NCBI RefSeq assembly: GCF_009939195.1
Contig: NZ_JAACKC010000004.1
Coordinates: forward strand, 124,001 to 188,000
Reading direction: 5' to 3'
Length of the DNA: 64,000 nt
Source: Acinetobacter kanungonis
GTDB lineage: Bacteria; Pseudomonadota; Gammaproteobacteria; Pseudomonadales; Moraxellaceae
Numbering within the stretch: position 1 is the stretch's first letter; each line of letters starts with the position of its first letter. Shown piece by piece: positions 23,152-33,518 of the stretch. The notes beneath the pieces are model-generated. The model worked only from the letters and a program-made list of their open reading frames with translations, did not search any database and was not told the DNA's origin. The translations under genes were made by a program, and so were the position numbers.

Positions 23152-26022
23152 ATGAATGTTATGCCAGATTTTTTAGATGCGAATCTTAGACCGCAGTTAC
23201 GCGCTGCGCAAATTCATAATTCCATAAGACATATCCAATTATTTTTGGCCAGCATTCTCATCATTTTTTTATATGTTTATTGCGTTTATCAGTTTAATTT
23301 TTCACACTTTTCCGTTTATTTTAATATTTGGTTTTTTCTGACCGCATGTTGTGTCAGTCTGTTTTGGTTACTCACCGCACTCTGGTTTAAATCCGAACAA
23401 TATCAAGTCTCTCAGGCGCATCGCTGGGTACAATTTCTTTGCATTAGTGTTGGCAGTTTAATCGCAATTGGAATCACCCTGATTTATTACTACTTGCCTG
23501 AAGTCAACCCAAATTTTGAACCTGTACATGCATTAACCTTATCCGCCTTAATGCTGATTGTGACACAAACCTTAGCCCTAACCTTTTTGACCCAACGTCT
23601 AGACTATTTTTGCTTAATTTTTATTCCTTCTATCATTCCTTACTTTGTCTCTCAATTCATTCTGACTGACCAAATTAATCAACTCTTCCATCTCACCGTC
23701 AACTTTGTGCTCATTGTCATCCTGCTCTGCGCCAATTCCACTACCCGCATTCATAAGCGCTTGTCTGCTTTGTTTTTACGGAACAATCAACTGATTAAAA
23801 ATGCTGAACAGCAAGTGGCTTGGACTGAAGACTTATGTGTACAATTAAAAAATGAGATGGACAAATCCAAAGAAATTGAATTACAGCTCCAACAGAATAA
23901 CCAACTTTTAGAGCAAAAGATTAAAGAACGCACTTTCGATATTGAACAGATGAACCTCAACTTAGAAAATCAGAAACAAAATTTAGATCTTGCCCATGAA
24001 ATTGCAGGGTTAAAACCTTGGGACTGGAACATTAAAGAGCGTCATATCTCGGTCAATGATTACCAACAACAGAAAAAACGCAAACACTCTAAAGAGCATA
24101 GTATTCAATTACAAAACATCATTCACCCAGATGATTTACTTGGCTTCAAGACCGCACTCAAACAACATCTTCGTGCTGAAACTGACCGTTACGAAGCAAC
24201 GTATCGCGTACAACAAAACACTGATGAATGGACATGGGTGCATGATATTGGTCGCGTCATTGAGCGCGATCCAATCAATAAAAAGCCGTTACGCATGGTC
24301 GGTATACAACGCGATATTCACCGCGAACGGACCGATCAGGAACGTTTAAAACTTGCAGCCAGCGTACTAGAACAAGCAGCCGAAGGCATTTTCATTCTAG
24401 ACAAGCACTTACATTATGTAAATGTAAATCCTTTTTATGAAAAAATTACAGGCTTTAATAAAGAAGATTGTTTGGGACAACACCTGTTTGCCATTACGAC
24501 AAACAAAAAGTCTCATCAACAACAAAATCAGCATGCTATTCTTGAACAATTAGAGCGCACTGGTGAATATGACGGTGAACTGACTGAGAAATTCCGCTCT
24601 GGCAAAGAGTTGACTTTATGGCTGCATATTAATGCCATTCACGATGAGCATAACCGTGTCATCAACTACATTGGCATTGTTTCTGATTTAACAGAACGCA
24701 AACTGCAAGAACAGCGTTTATCTTATCTGGAAAACTACGATACTTTAACCGATCTACCCAACCGTTTTTACTATAACTATCAATTGCATCAATACTTGGT
24801 GTCGCATCAAGATTCGATTCAGCAACTGGCTGTCATTCGACTCAATATTGACCGTTTCCGTCCACTGAATGAATTCTTAAGCAACAATGGTGGTGATGAG
24901 CTTTTACGACAAGTCGCACAGCGCCTACGTCTCACCAATACTGAAGCACTGTTCCTTGCGCATCTAAATGGCGATGACTTTGCCATCGTCTATGAGATTT
25001 CGCATATCCGCCCTTCCATTCAGCAGCATTGTGAACGGATACAGGAAGCTTTTGCAGAACCTTTCGATGTGTTTGGGCAAGAACATTTTATTACCGTATC
25101 CATGGGGATTTCATTCTACCCAGAACATGGTCGCCAACTCGACTACTTGAATAATTGTGCGGAACAGGCCTTAACTGAAGCCAAGCGTTTAGGTGGGCAT
25201 ACCATTAAATATTATTCCAGTGACAATACTGCATTGCTTGAGCAAGGGATTTATCTGGAACGCGATTTACGCCAAGCCATTCGTAATGATGAGTTAATCG
25301 TCTATTACCAGCCGAAGATCAATTTTAAAGATCAGCATGTCTATGGCTTCGAAGCCTTGGTACGCTGGAATCACCCCACCAAAGGCATTATTCCACCTGC
25401 ACTGTTCATCCCAATGGCGGAAAAAACCAGCCTGATTTCAGATATTGGACGCATTGTAATTCGCAAAACAGCGGAACAGATCAGTTACTGGAATTCCATT
25501 GGCTTCAAAAACATTTGTGTTTCTGTCAATGTCGTGGCTCAACAACTGCAACGTGGGCAACTGCTTTCCGATCTAGATGATGCCATTCAGACTTATCAGA
25601 TTTCTGGGGAAAGTTTAGAGCTGGAAATTACTGAATCTTCACTGATTGAAAACTCAAAAAACGTCAAACTCTTGCTGGATCAAATTAAACAACGCCATAT
25701 CAATATCGCTCTAGATGACTTTGGTACAGGCTACTCTTCACTGGCTTATCTCGCCGAGTTCCCAATTGATATTCTAAAAATAGATCGGGCTTTCATTGCC
25801 AATATCGGTGATGGTAAACAAGATGCCATTATTAGCGCGATGGTCGCCATGGGTAAAGCCATGGGATTGACCGTTGTGGCTGAAGGAATTGAAACCGAAC
25901 AGCAGCTTTGTTACCTCGAAAAACTGCAATGCGACATCGCCCAAGGCTATCTCTTCTCCAAGCCTTTATCTGAGAAAAATGCCACTGAATACCTTCAACA
26001 ACACAAACTTATACCCTCTTAA
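23152..26022 (+). CDS. membrane PAS-GGDEF-EAL cyclic-di-GMP protein, likely phosphodiesterase
   Basis: 956 residues. About six N-terminal membrane helices (residues ~27-200), a coiled coil (about 205-280), two PAS-like modules (about 285-395 and 400-520), GGDEF (about 525-690) and EAL (about 700-950). The GGDEF signature is degenerate, reading NGDDF at 606-610, so cyclase activity is doubtful. The EAL domain keeps its metal and catalytic residues: E734 in FEALVRW, the Asn of VSVNVV, the Glu of EITES, DDFGTGYSS, LKID and EGIET. It therefore probably degrades c-di-GMP, with PAS input from inside the cell. ATG 23152 is only two bases from its AAGG; ATG 23161 may be the true start. It is monocistronic. 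Confidence 0.92.
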   Translation: MNVMPDFLDANLRPQLRAAQIHNSIRHIQLFLASILIIFLYVYCVYQFNFSHFSVYFNIWFFLTACCVSLFWLLTALWFKSEQYQVSQAHRWVQFLCISVGSLIAIGITLIYYYLPEVNPNFEPVHALTLSALMLIVTQTLALTFLTQRLDYFCLIFIPSIIPYFVSQFILTDQINQLFHLTVNFVLIVILLCANSTTRIHKRLSALFLRNNQLIKNAEQQVAWTEDLCVQLKNEMDKSKEIELQLQQNNQLLEQKIKERTFDIEQMNLNLENQKQNLDLAHEIAGLKPWDWNIKERHISVNDYQQQKKRKHSKEHSIQLQNIIHPDDLLGFKTALKQHLRAETDRYEATYRVQQNTDEWTWVHDIGRVIERDPINKKPLRMVGIQRDIHRERTDQERLKLAASVLEQAAEGIFILDKHLHYVNVNPFYEKITGFNKEDCLGQHLFAITTNKKSHQQQNQHAILEQLERTGEYDGELTEKFRSGKELTLWLHINAIHDEHNRVINYIGIVSDLTERKLQEQRLSYLENYDTLTDLPNRFYYNYQLHQYLVSHQDSIQQLAVIRLNIDRFRPLNEFLSNNGGDELLRQVAQRLRLTNTEALFLAHLNGDDFAIVYEISHIRPSIQQHCERIQEAFAEPFDVFGQEHFITVSMGISFYPEHGRQLDYLNNCAEQALTEAKRLGGHTIKYYSSDNTALLEQGIYLERDLRQAIRNDELIVYYQPKINFKDQHVYGFEALVRWNHPTKGIIPPALFIPMAEKTSLISDIGRIVIRKTAEQISYWNSIGFKNICVSVNVVAQQLQRGQLLSDLDDAIQTYQISGESLELEITESSLIENSKNVKLLLDQIKQRHINIALDDFGTGYSSLAYLAEFPIDILKIDRAFIANIGDGKQDAIISAMVAMGKAMGLTVVAEGIETEQQLCYLEKLQCDIAQGYLFSKPLSEKNATEYLQQHKLIPS

Positions 26023-26166
26023 TCTAAGTCAATAGGCTGAAGGTCTAAGTTTGTGCAAAAAAGAAACGTGTTCGACTGTGCTTAAAACGCAAGTAATGGT
26101 ATATTCGAGCAAATTCAGCAAAAACCACCAGCCTCGCTGGACCACTCAGTAACAAACGAGATTCAG

Positions 26167-28446
26167 ATGGACGATCAATCATTAAAACAGCAAGCTTTGT
26201 ATTATCACGAGTTTCCAACCCCAGGTAAAATCAGTGTTACACCAAGTAAGCAGCTGGTCAACCAACATGACTTAGCCCTTGCTTACTCTCCAGGTGTTGC
26301 TGCGCCTTGTTTAGAGATTGAACGCGACCCTTCAACTGCAGCCCTATATACTGCACGTGGTAACTTAGTTGCCGTTGTCAGTAACGGTACTGCTGTACTT
26401 GGACTAGGCAACATCGGTCCATTAGCGTCAAAACCTGTAATGGAAGGTAAAGGCGTACTGTTTAAGAAATTTGCTGGTGTTGACGTATTTGACATCGAAA
26501 TCGCTGAAAATGATCCAGACAAAATCGTTGATATTGTTGCAGCGTTAGAACCAACATTTGGCGGTATTAACCTCGAAGACATTAAAGCGCCTGAATGTTT
26601 CTACATTGAGCGTAAACTACGTGAACGCATGAACATTCCTGTGTTCCACGATGACCAACACGGTACATCAATCATTGTAGGTTCTGCTTTACTGAATGCA
26701 CTTCAGTTAAATGGCAAAAAAATTGAAGAAATCAAAATCGTAGCTTCAGGTGCAGGTGCTGCTGCCCTTTCATGCTTAGATTTACTTTGTGCAATTGGTG
26801 CCAAGAAAGAAAACATCATTGTTGCGGATTCACGCGGTTTGTTAACCACCAAACGTGAAGGTCTTGATGAATCAAAATTGCGTTATGTACAAGATATCGA
26901 AGGCACTCAACTGGCAGATGTAATTGCTGGCGCTGACATGTTCCTTGGTCTTTCTGCGGCAGGCATCTTAACCAAAGAAATGGTTAAGGAAATGGCAAAT
27001 GATCCAATCATCTTTGCATTGGCAAACCCAGATCCAGAGATTTTACCAGAGCACGCACACGAAGTTCGTCCAGACGTGATTATGGCGACAGGTCGTTCTG
27101 ACTATCCGAACCAAGTCAACAATGCGCTTTGCTTCCCGTACATCTTCCGTGGTGCACTTGATGTTGGTGCAACCACCATCAACGAAGAAATGAAGATTGC
27201 TTGCGTATACGCAATCGCACGTATGGCACACATTGAAGCCGATGCTGCAACCTATGGTGAAAAATCTGCATCATTCGGTCGTGACTACTTGATTCCTCGC
27301 CCACTTGATCAACGCTTGATACTTGAAATTGCACCAGCAGTTGCGCAAGCCGCTATGGATTCTGGTGTAGCAACTCGTCCAATCGAAGATTTCTCTGCTT
27401 ACCGTCAACGCTTGTCTGAGTTTGTTTATAACTCTGCATTCATGATGAAGCCGATTTTCGCACAAGCAAAAACAGATCCTAAACGTATTGCTTATGCAGA
27501 GGGTGAAGACCTTCGCGTATTACGTGCTGTACAAATTGCGGTGGATGAAGGTATGGCGAAGCCAATTTTGGTGGGCCGTACTGCAGTCATCGAAGCCAAC
27601 ATCAAAAAATTAGGTTTACGTTTAGAACATGGCGTGAACATTGAAATTGTTGACCAAGAAAAGAACCCAAACTACGAAAAATTTGCTGAAGACTACTACG
27701 ACATCATGCAACGTAAAGGGGTAACACCTGAATACGCACACCGTGAAGCGCGCCGTCGATCAACATTAATCGCGGGTATGTTGGTTAAACATGGTCTTGC
27801 TGATGGTATGTTGTGTGGTACTTACTCAAGCTATGACATTCACTTGGACTTCGTGAAAAATGTGATTGGTTTGAAAGAAGGTCGTACCAACTTCTTCACC
27901 TTAAACGCATTAATGCTTGAAGACCGTAACCTGTTTATTGCTGATACTTATGTAAATACCAACCCGACTGCTGAACAGTTGGCTGAAATGACGATTTTAG
28001 CTGCTGAAGAAGTTCGTCGTTTCGGTATGACACCTCGTATTGCATTACTTTCACATTCGAGCTTCGGTTCAGATCAAAATGATCCAAGCGCGCAAAAAAT
28101 GCGTAAAGTCTTTGAAATCTTGAGTGAAATTGCACCTGAACTTGAAGTTGAAGGTGAAATGCACGGCGATGCAGCAATGGATGAAACTATTCGTCACTTT
28201 GCCTTCCCGAACTCACGTTTCAAAGGTTCTGCAAACTTGTTAATTATGCCGAACCTTGATGCTGCGAACATTTCATTCAACCTATTAAAATCAACTTCTG
28301 GTAACAACGTTACCATTGGTCCTATTTTACTTGGTGCAGCGAAACCTGTTCACATTCTGACACCAACGACAACGACACGTCGTTTAGTTAACATGACAGC
28401 ACTCACTGTGGCTGAAATTCAGCAAGCTGAAACTGAAGCGCTTTAA
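26167..28446 (+). CDS. maeB: NADP-dependent malic enzyme with phosphotransacetylase-like domain
   Basis: 759 residues, the size of MaeB. The N-terminal half (about 1-430) is malic enzyme: [25 protein letters not shown] and FHDDQHGTS are visible; it decarboxylates malate to pyruvate and yields NADPH. The C-terminal ~330 residues resemble phosphotransacetylase ([17 protein letters not shown]), a regulatory domain in MaeB, not an active one. It supports growth on C4 acids and acetate, together with aceA in this window. It ends in a terminator that reaches the next gene's start region. Confidence 0.97.
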   Translation: MDDQSLKQQALYYHEFPTPGKISVTPSKQLVNQHDLALAYSPGVAAPCLEIERDPSTAALYTARGNLVAVVSNGTAVLGLGNIGPLASKPVMEGKGVLFKKFAGVDVFDIEIAENDPDKIVDIVAALEPTFGGINLEDIKAPECFYIERKLRERMNIPVFHDDQHGTSIIVGSALLNALQLNGKKIEEIKIVASGAGAAALSCLDLLCAIGAKKENIIVADSRGLLTTKREGLDESKLRYVQDIEGTQLADVIAGADMFLGLSAAGILTKEMVKEMANDPIIFALANPDPEILPEHAHEVRPDVIMATGRSDYPNQVNNALCFPYIFRGALDVGATTINEEMKIACVYAIARMAHIEADAATYGEKSASFGRDYLIPRPLDQRLILEIAPAVAQAAMDSGVATRPIEDFSAYRQRLSEFVYNSAFMMKPIFAQAKTDPKRIAYAEGEDLRVLRAVQIAVDEGMAKPILVGRTAVIEANIKKLGLRLEHGVNIEIVDQEKNPNYEKFAEDYYDIMQRKGVTPEYAHREARRRSTLIAGMLVKHGLADGMLCGTYSSYDIHLDFVKNVIGLKEGRTNFFTLNALMLEDRNLFIADTYVNTNPTAEQLAEMTILAAEEVRRFGMTPRIALLSHSSFGSDQNDPSAQKMRKVFEILSEIAPELEVEGEMHGDAAMDETIRHFAFPNSRFKGSANLLIMPNLDAANISFNLLKSTSGNNVTIGPILLGAAKPVHILTPTTTTRRLVNMTALTVAEIQQAETEAL

Positions 28447-28479
28447 TCTTTAGTGAAAAGCTCAAGTTATTGACTTGAG

Positions 28480-28526
28480 AAAACCTCTATTCTGTAGCAT
28501 GATTGCTTGAAGAATAGAGGTTTTTT
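28480..28526 (+). terminator. maeB terminator overlapping the cca ribosome site
   Basis: Perfect 13-bp stem aaaacctctattc (28480-28492) / gaatagaggtttt (28512-28524), 19-base loop, T run to 28526. The right arm holds agagg (28516-28520), the only plausible ribosome site for the cca ATG at 28528. Confidence 0.85.
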
Positions 28527-28527
28527 C

Positions 28528-29769
28528 ATGCGAGTTTATTTAGTAGGCGGTGCAGTACGAGATCACTTACTCGGACACCCCTATCACGAAAAAGATTATG
28601 TCGTTGTTGGAGCTACTCCAGAGCAATTACTTGCGCTCGGCTATCAGCCTGTAGGCAAAGATTTTCCCGTTTTTCTACACCCAGAATCAAAAGAAGAATA
28701 TGCATTGGCCCGCACTGAACGTAAGTCAGGACAGGGATATCATGGTTTCGAATTCTATACCGATGTCAGCGTCACCCTAGAAGATGACTTGATTCGTCGT
28801 GACTTAACCATCAATGCCATGGCAATGGATGAAGAGGGTCAAATCTATGATCCCTATCAGGGTCAGCAAGACCTCGCCAATAAAATTCTACGCCATGTAT
28901 CCAATGCCTTTGTTGAAGATCCACTACGGGTACTACGCGTTGCGCGTTTTGCTGCGCGCTATAAGCCTTTAGGTTTCAGCATAGCCACCGAAACACTGGA
29001 TTTAATGCGTCAATTAGCAGAATCAGGTGAATTGAACGCATTGACTCCTGAACGTGTCTGGAAAGAAACTTCGCGCGCACTCATGGAACCCCATGCGGAT
29101 GTTTATTTTGAAGTATTGGAAGCCTGTGGTGCTTTAAAGGTTTTATTCCCCGAAATTCAAGCTTTATTTGGTATTCCGCAGCGTCCTGAATATCACCCAG
29201 AAATTGACTGCGGGATTCATACCCTGATGTCCCTGCATCAAGCTTGTAAAGCCAATTACTCGCTGGATGTTCGCTTTGCAGTACTGGTGCATGATTTAGG
29301 TAAAGCGCTGACTCCTGAGCATGAATTACCGCGGCATATCATGCACGAAGAACGTGGCATTCAACCTGTCACCGAAGTTTGTGATCGACTGAAAGTGCCG
29401 ACTCAAACCAAGCAATTGGCTTTGGCAGTGTGCAAAGAACATTTAAAATGTCATCAAGCCTTTGCACTGAAACCTGGCACCCTCTGGCGTCTGCTGCAGC
29501 GTCTTGACGTGCTACGTCGCCCAGAACGTGTTGAAGCATTTATTCAGGCTTGTGAATGTGATGCCCGCGGACGTCTAGGACTTGAAGATCGTGAATATCC
29601 TCAAGCTGAATATGTCCGCAATGCCATGGAAATTGTGCGCGGCATTAAAGCTCAGGATTTACCTGCTGACATTCAAGGTTCCGAAATTGGTGAGATGCTG
29701 ATTCAACGTCGCATTCAAGCCTTGGAAGCCTATAAAGCCCAGCACCATGCAATAGACAATCCGCAGTAA
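28528..29769 (+). CDS. cca: CCA-adding multifunctional tRNA nucleotidyltransferase
   Basis: 413 residues from ATG 28528 ([12 protein letters not shown]); an upstream in-frame codon at 28507 lies in the terminator loop and is rejected. Adds or repairs the 3' CCA of tRNAs. Class II nucleotidyltransferase: [10 protein letters not shown] with the catalytic acids of HEKDYVV, then the [10 protein letters not shown] motif, and a C-terminal HD domain ([12 protein letters not shown] near residue 258) that gives phosphatase/phosphodiesterase activity in the gammaproteobacterial long form. Its ribosome site is inside the maeB terminator stem. Closed by the hairpin at 29772-29806. Confidence 0.95.
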   Translation: MRVYLVGGAVRDHLLGHPYHEKDYVVVGATPEQLLALGYQPVGKDFPVFLHPESKEEYALARTERKSGQGYHGFEFYTDVSVTLEDDLIRRDLTINAMAMDEEGQIYDPYQGQQDLANKILRHVSNAFVEDPLRVLRVARFAARYKPLGFSIATETLDLMRQLAESGELNALTPERVWKETSRALMEPHADVYFEVLEACGALKVLFPEIQALFGIPQRPEYHPEIDCGIHTLMSLHQACKANYSLDVRFAVLVHDLGKALTPEHELPRHIMHEERGIQPVTEVCDRLKVPTQTKQLALAVCKEHLKCHQAFALKPGTLWRLLQRLDVLRRPERVEAFIQACECDARGRLGLEDREYPQAEYVRNAMEIVRGIKAQDLPADIQGSEIGEMLIQRRIQALEAYKAQHHAIDNPQ

Positions 29770-29771
29770 CA

Positions 29772-29806
29772 AAAAGCCCTTTATCCAGATTAGATAAAGG
29801 GCTTTT
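29772..29806. terminator. terminator between cca and epmA
   Basis: Stem aaaagccctttatc / gataaagggctttt, loop cagatta; convergent genes on both sides. Confidence 0.88.
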
Positions 29807-29828
29807 GACTGACTTAAAAGATTTAAAT

Positions 29829-30806
29829 TTATGCAATCTGTGCAGGGAAAGTAATTACCTGCTCTAAACGCATTTTTTCAGTCGCAACCATCAATAAACG
29901 ATCAAGGCCCAAAGCAATCCCCGCACATTCACTCATCTGCGGTAAAGCAGCCAATAGATATTCATCAATAGGCATCACATGCAAACCTAACTGGGCACGC
30001 TCTTGATTATCTGCCTCGAAACGCTGACGCAACACATCTGCATCAATCAACTCATCATAAGCATTGGCAAGCTCTAAACCTTCGATATATAGCTCAAAAC
30101 GTGCAGCAACCAGTTCGCCATCTTCATCGAGTTTGGTTTTTGCTAAAGACGCCAATTCAGGTGGAAAATCCGTTAAGAACACAGCCGTATCAAAACCAAG
30201 ACTTGGCTCGACAAAATGCGAAAACAATAAATCGATATAGCCTAATCGATCATCACCCAAGTCCAGATTTAAACCCACTCGCTGACAACAATCTTTCAAT
30301 TCTTTCAGTGTGGTTTGTAATGGATTCAAATCCAAACGATCCATAAAAGCATGTTTATAGCTTAAGATGGTCGGACGAATTTCACCAAAGCGCTGTGCCA
30401 AAGTCACATTCAGTAAATCTGCCACCTCAAACATCAAATCTTTCAAACTAAAGTGCGGACGATACCACTCCAGCATACTAAACTCACTGTTATGCTTACG
30501 CCCATGTTCATCATCACGGAAAACCTTGCAGATTTGATAAATTGGACCACTACCACTCGCCAATAAGCGCTTCATCGCAAACTCAGGTGAAGTCTGTAGA
30601 TAATGTGTAGCCAATTTTCCCTGTACATGACGCTGTGCCTGTACTGAAGCCAGATGCACATCGGTCACCCCAGCTTGTGAGAGAATTGGGGTTTCCACCT
30701 CTAACACTTGTCGTTCAGCAAAGAATTGACGAATCTGGGTATACATTTTGGCACGCGCCTGCATAGCCGCTAAATCACACGTCGGTTGATAGTGAATTTG
30801 ACTCAT
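29829..30806 (-). CDS. epmA: EF-P-(R)-beta-lysine ligase
   Basis: 325 residues from ATG 30806 (MSQIHYQP), whose start overlaps the pdxB stop by 4 bases. A class II lysyl-tRNA-synthetase-like protein without the anticodon domain, the mark of EpmA/PoxA/GenX. It activates beta-lysine and attaches it to elongation factor P, which helps ribosomes through polyproline. Class II motifs are visible: VETPILSQAG (motif 1), FRDDEHGRKHNSEFSMLEWY (motif 2) and GIALGLDRLLM (motif 3). Neither epmB nor efp is nearby; translation appears coupled to pdxB. Confidence 0.95.
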   Translation of the reverse strand: MSQIHYQPTCDLAAMQARAKMYTQIRQFFAERQVLEVETPILSQAGVTDVHLASVQAQRHVQGKLATHYLQTSPEFAMKRLLASGSGPIYQICKVFRDDEHGRKHNSEFSMLEWYRPHFSLKDLMFEVADLLNVTLAQRFGEIRPTILSYKHAFMDRLDLNPLQTTLKELKDCCQRVGLNLDLGDDRLGYIDLLFSHFVEPSLGFDTAVFLTDFPPELASLAKTKLDEDGELVAARFELYIEGLELANAYDELIDADVLRQRFEADNQERAQLGLHVMPIDEYLLAALPQMSECAGIALGLDRLLMVATEKMRLEQVITFPAQIA

Positions 30807-31870
30807 GCTTGCGGACCCCCATGTGCTGCCCATTCACGTCGCAGCGGATAATTTTTTCTTAAAGTGTCAAAAGCGTGTTGTTCAACTTTACCCTGCTTTA
30901 CACAAGCTCTTAAATTGGCATCATCTTGTGCAATATCATAAATTTGAGCTAAATATTGGGTTAGAACCGTTTTAAAATCTGCTTGAGCAAAGTATGGTTC
31001 GCCATTTGGCAGCTGGGTTTCAAAGCGTTTTGTAGCTGCTAGATTAAAAACCTGACAAAAGGCTTCATAAATCATCTGCGTACCACGTGCTTTTCCTTCG
31101 AGACTGTAGCCTGCAATATGTGGGGTCGCGAGGGCTAACAACTGTAACAACTCTTCCGAAATTTCAGGTTCATGTTCAAACACATCCAATACCACTTTAC
31201 GATGCGTGACACGAATATCCTGCATTAAGGCTGCTTCCTCAACCACTGGACCGCGTGCTGAATTAATGAGTATGGCATTCGGTTTCATTTGTGCCAAAGA
31301 TGTAGCATTAAACAGATGGTGAGTTGGATATTGTCCCACTTTGGTTAAGGGCACATGAATTGAAATGGCATCCGCCTGAGCTAATAATGCTGAAAAATCC
31401 ACTTGAGTAACAGACTCTTTACTGACCAATGGATCATAAGCAATGACCTGCCAGCCCAACAATTGCGCCATCGTCGCAAGACGTGAACCGACATTCCCTA
31501 AACCGACAATCCCTAGGCAAAAATTTTGCTCGACAGAAATTAATTCAGGTTTCAAATGTAAAAGTGCCGTAATCACATATTCAGCGACCGCTTGTGCATT
31601 ACATCCAGCAGCATTCGACCATGGAATACCTGCGGCATTTAAAGCTTGAATATCCAGATGGTCTGTACCAATCGTCGCACTCCCGACATAACGCAATGCC
31701 GTATTTTGCACCAAAGCCGCATTCACCTTGGTCACGGAACGAACCAAAAGTGCATCAGCATCAACAACGTCTTGATGACTCAGGTTACGACCTGCAACAT
31801 GTTGGATTGCACCGAATTCCGAAAAAAAATAATCGGTAAAAGCAAGATTTTCATCAGCCACAATTTTCAT
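30803..31870 (-). CDS. pdxB: erythronate-4-phosphate dehydrogenase
   Basis: 355 residues, a little shorter than E. coli PdxB (378). Oxidises 4-phosphoerythronate with NAD in the pyridoxal-phosphate pathway. D-2-hydroxyacid dehydrogenase fold: MKIVADENL at the start, NAD motif GIVGLGNVGSRLA (about 118-130), NSARGPVVEE with the catalytic Arg, the Glu of EHEPEI, and HIAGYSLEGKARG with the catalytic His followed by the PdxB-specific block. It overlaps epmA by 4 bases (ATGA). Confidence 0.96.
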   Translation of the reverse strand: MKIVADENLAFTDYFFSEFGAIQHVAGRNLSHQDVVDADALLVRSVTKVNAALVQNTALRYVGSATIGTDHLDIQALNAAGIPWSNAAGCNAQAVAEYVITALLHLKPELISVEQNFCLGIVGLGNVGSRLATMAQLLGWQVIAYDPLVSKESVTQVDFSALLAQADAISIHVPLTKVGQYPTHHLFNATSLAQMKPNAILINSARGPVVEEAALMQDIRVTHRKVVLDVFEHEPEISEELLQLLALATPHIAGYSLEGKARGTQMIYEAFCQVFNLAATKRFETQLPNGEPYFAQADFKTVLTQYLAQIYDIAQDDANLRACVKQGKVEQHAFDTLRKNYPLRREWAAHGGPQA

Positions 31871-32078
31871 GATTTAGACCAGCTATGGATTCTTAACTAT
31901 ATTACTGCTTTAGAATTACACTGACTATTCAAATACGAGTGATTCAATTTTTATGATGGTGTTTTGCCGTACTTCTGTTTAGTTTGCACTCAAAATATCA
32001 AACTTATACATTAAAAATATTTCATCTCAGCACATTGCCACTTAGAATGCACAGCACTTTCACTATATACCATGCGAC

Positions 32079-32396
32079 ATGTTACGCCTTTCCTTAATTT
32101 CTTGCGCTCTGCTGTTTGCAGGCTGCACTTTCGGCACCAGTAAAGAAATAAAACAAGCCGAAAAAATGCTCGAACAATTTCAATGCCACAATATTGAATC
32201 CAGCCAAATGATGCATAGCCCGATCAATAGTTATCATGAGCATGCCCTAGGTAACAGTCGTCAAAAAGTAGAGGCTTATGTGCAAAGTTATAAAGATGGA
32301 GACATTCTGTTCCATGAACCCTTGCCTGATGTTATTTCGGCTGAATATGAACATTATAAAGAAGCCTGCCAGTCACTGGGTGGCTTAAGCCAATAA
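32079..32396 (+). CDS. small lipoprotein of unknown function
   Basis: 105 residues with a lipoprotein signal: MLRLSLISCALLFAGC, lipidation Cys at residue 16. The mature part is hydrophilic, has two further cysteines (residues about 36 and 98), and no family I recognise. It probably sits in the inner leaflet of the outer membrane. A strong bidirectional hairpin follows at 32413-32450. Confidence 0.72.
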   Translation: MLRLSLISCALLFAGCTFGTSKEIKQAEKMLEQFQCHNIESSQMMHSPINSYHEHALGNSRQKVEAYVQSYKDGDILFHEPLPDVISAEYEHYKEACQSLGGLSQ

Positions 32397-32412
32397 GCCC
32401 ATTCATTCAGAT

Positions 32413-32450
32413 AAAAAAAGCGAGGATAGCCGCACTAACCTCGCTTTTTT
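32413..32450. terminator. bidirectional terminator
   Basis: Stem aaaaaaagcgagg / cctcgctttttt around a 13-base loop, between the small lipoprotein gene and the convergent acyltransferase gene. Confidence 0.88.
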
Positions 32451-32465
32451 ATTTACCCAGTTATT

Positions 32466-33059
32466 TTAAGCATCTTGTTGATTCAAATAGCGGGTATCAA
32501 TGCTGAATTTCTCAGGAAATTTCGGTTGAATGCTGGCATAGAACTGCATAATTTCCTGCATATCTTGCTCATAGTTTCCTGTTGGATAAACAATTTTACC
32601 GACGCCCGCTTCTTTCTTTTCATAATCCATGTAGGCTAAGGCAATCGGTACACCCGCATTGACCGCAACATGATAAAAACCCGTTTTCCATTGTTCTTGC
32701 TTAGAACGTGTCCCTTCGGGTGTAACCAGCATCACCAGTTTAGGATGAGTTTTGAATAAGTCCGTCATCAGTTCAACCATACTTGGTCGAGCCTCACCTT
32801 CTTTTTTCGGACGACGGTCAATTCCAATTCCACCCATGGCGCGCACAAATGGACCAAAAGGTAATTTCATATAACTGTCTTTAATGGTCAGTCGAACATT
32901 GACGCCAAGTGCTTTCAACGCTAAACGTGCATAAAGCGCATCCCAATTACTGGTATGTGGTGCCGCAATCATGACACATTGCTCTAAATGTTCAGGCCAA
33001 TGGTTATCAGTCTTCCAACCCATTAATGCCAAAGATTGTTCAGCCAACTTCTCAAACAC
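32466..33059 (-). CDS. 1-acyl-glycerol-3-phosphate acyltransferase family protein
   Basis: 197 residues with an acyltransferase signature: PHTSNWD at about residues 34-40 (the HX4D catalytic motif) and a later VTPEGTRSK block (about 112-120) for phosphate binding. The family transfers acyl chains to glycerolipids at the membrane; this short variant (no long N-terminal membrane region) has an uncertain acceptor. The start shown is GTG 33059 (MFEKLAEQ); an internal ATG at 33023 is an alternative. Upstream is AT-rich DNA without genes. Confidence 0.82.
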   Translation of the reverse strand: MFEKLAEQSLALMGWKTDNHWPEHLEQCVMIAAPHTSNWDALYARLALKALGVNVRLTIKDSYMKLPFGPFVRAMGGIGIDRRPKKEGEARPSMVELMTDLFKTHPKLVMLVTPEGTRSKQEQWKTGFYHVAVNAGVPIALAYMDYEKKEAGVGKIVYPTGNYEQDMQEIMQFYASIQPKFPEKFSIDTRYLNQQDA

Positions 33060-33518
33060 AGCAACACCAAAAGCAACAAAAAAAAGACAGCGAATTCTAT
33101 CAGCCTATTTGAATAAAAAAAGTACCCATTGTTTAAAAATAAATCTATTAATATATAAATGTATAAAATGTTAGTTTCTACATTTTCAATTCATTTTTTA
33201 TTTTTTCCAGCAATTTGCATCATACAATTTTAAGCCTGTTTAAAATTCTAAAAACCCCATAATTAGTTTGAAAATTCTTATGCATTTGCGTGACTCTTCT
33301 GACTCAGCTTTTGCTCTTTATTTGTAAGAAAATATCTCCTGATTTAATCAGACTGATTCATCCTGAACTCTGCTGTCACATCAATATTCAATACCGCTTT
33401 TATTACAGAATACAACCAAGCTTAACATTTTCAATATTTCATCATTTTATCAATACATTTATTTTACCAATTGATCTAAAAATTAACTTTATACAGTAAA
33501 AATAGGCTTAAGGATTCG
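33060..33518. other. AT-rich intergenic region
   Basis: 459 bases without a convincing gene. A short open frame at 33290-33499 has no ribosome site and a composition typical of random AT-rich DNA. The promoters of the two divergent flanking genes must lie here; I see no clear operator. Confidence 0.5.

Noticed and set aside
28507..28527. Upstream start codon of cca at 28507
   Set aside because: It lies in the loop of the maeB terminator and would give a seven-residue extension with no ribosome site.
33290..33499. 69-codon open frame ahead of the NlpE-like gene
   Set aside because: No ribosome site and low-complexity composition; more likely promoter-rich intergenic DNA.
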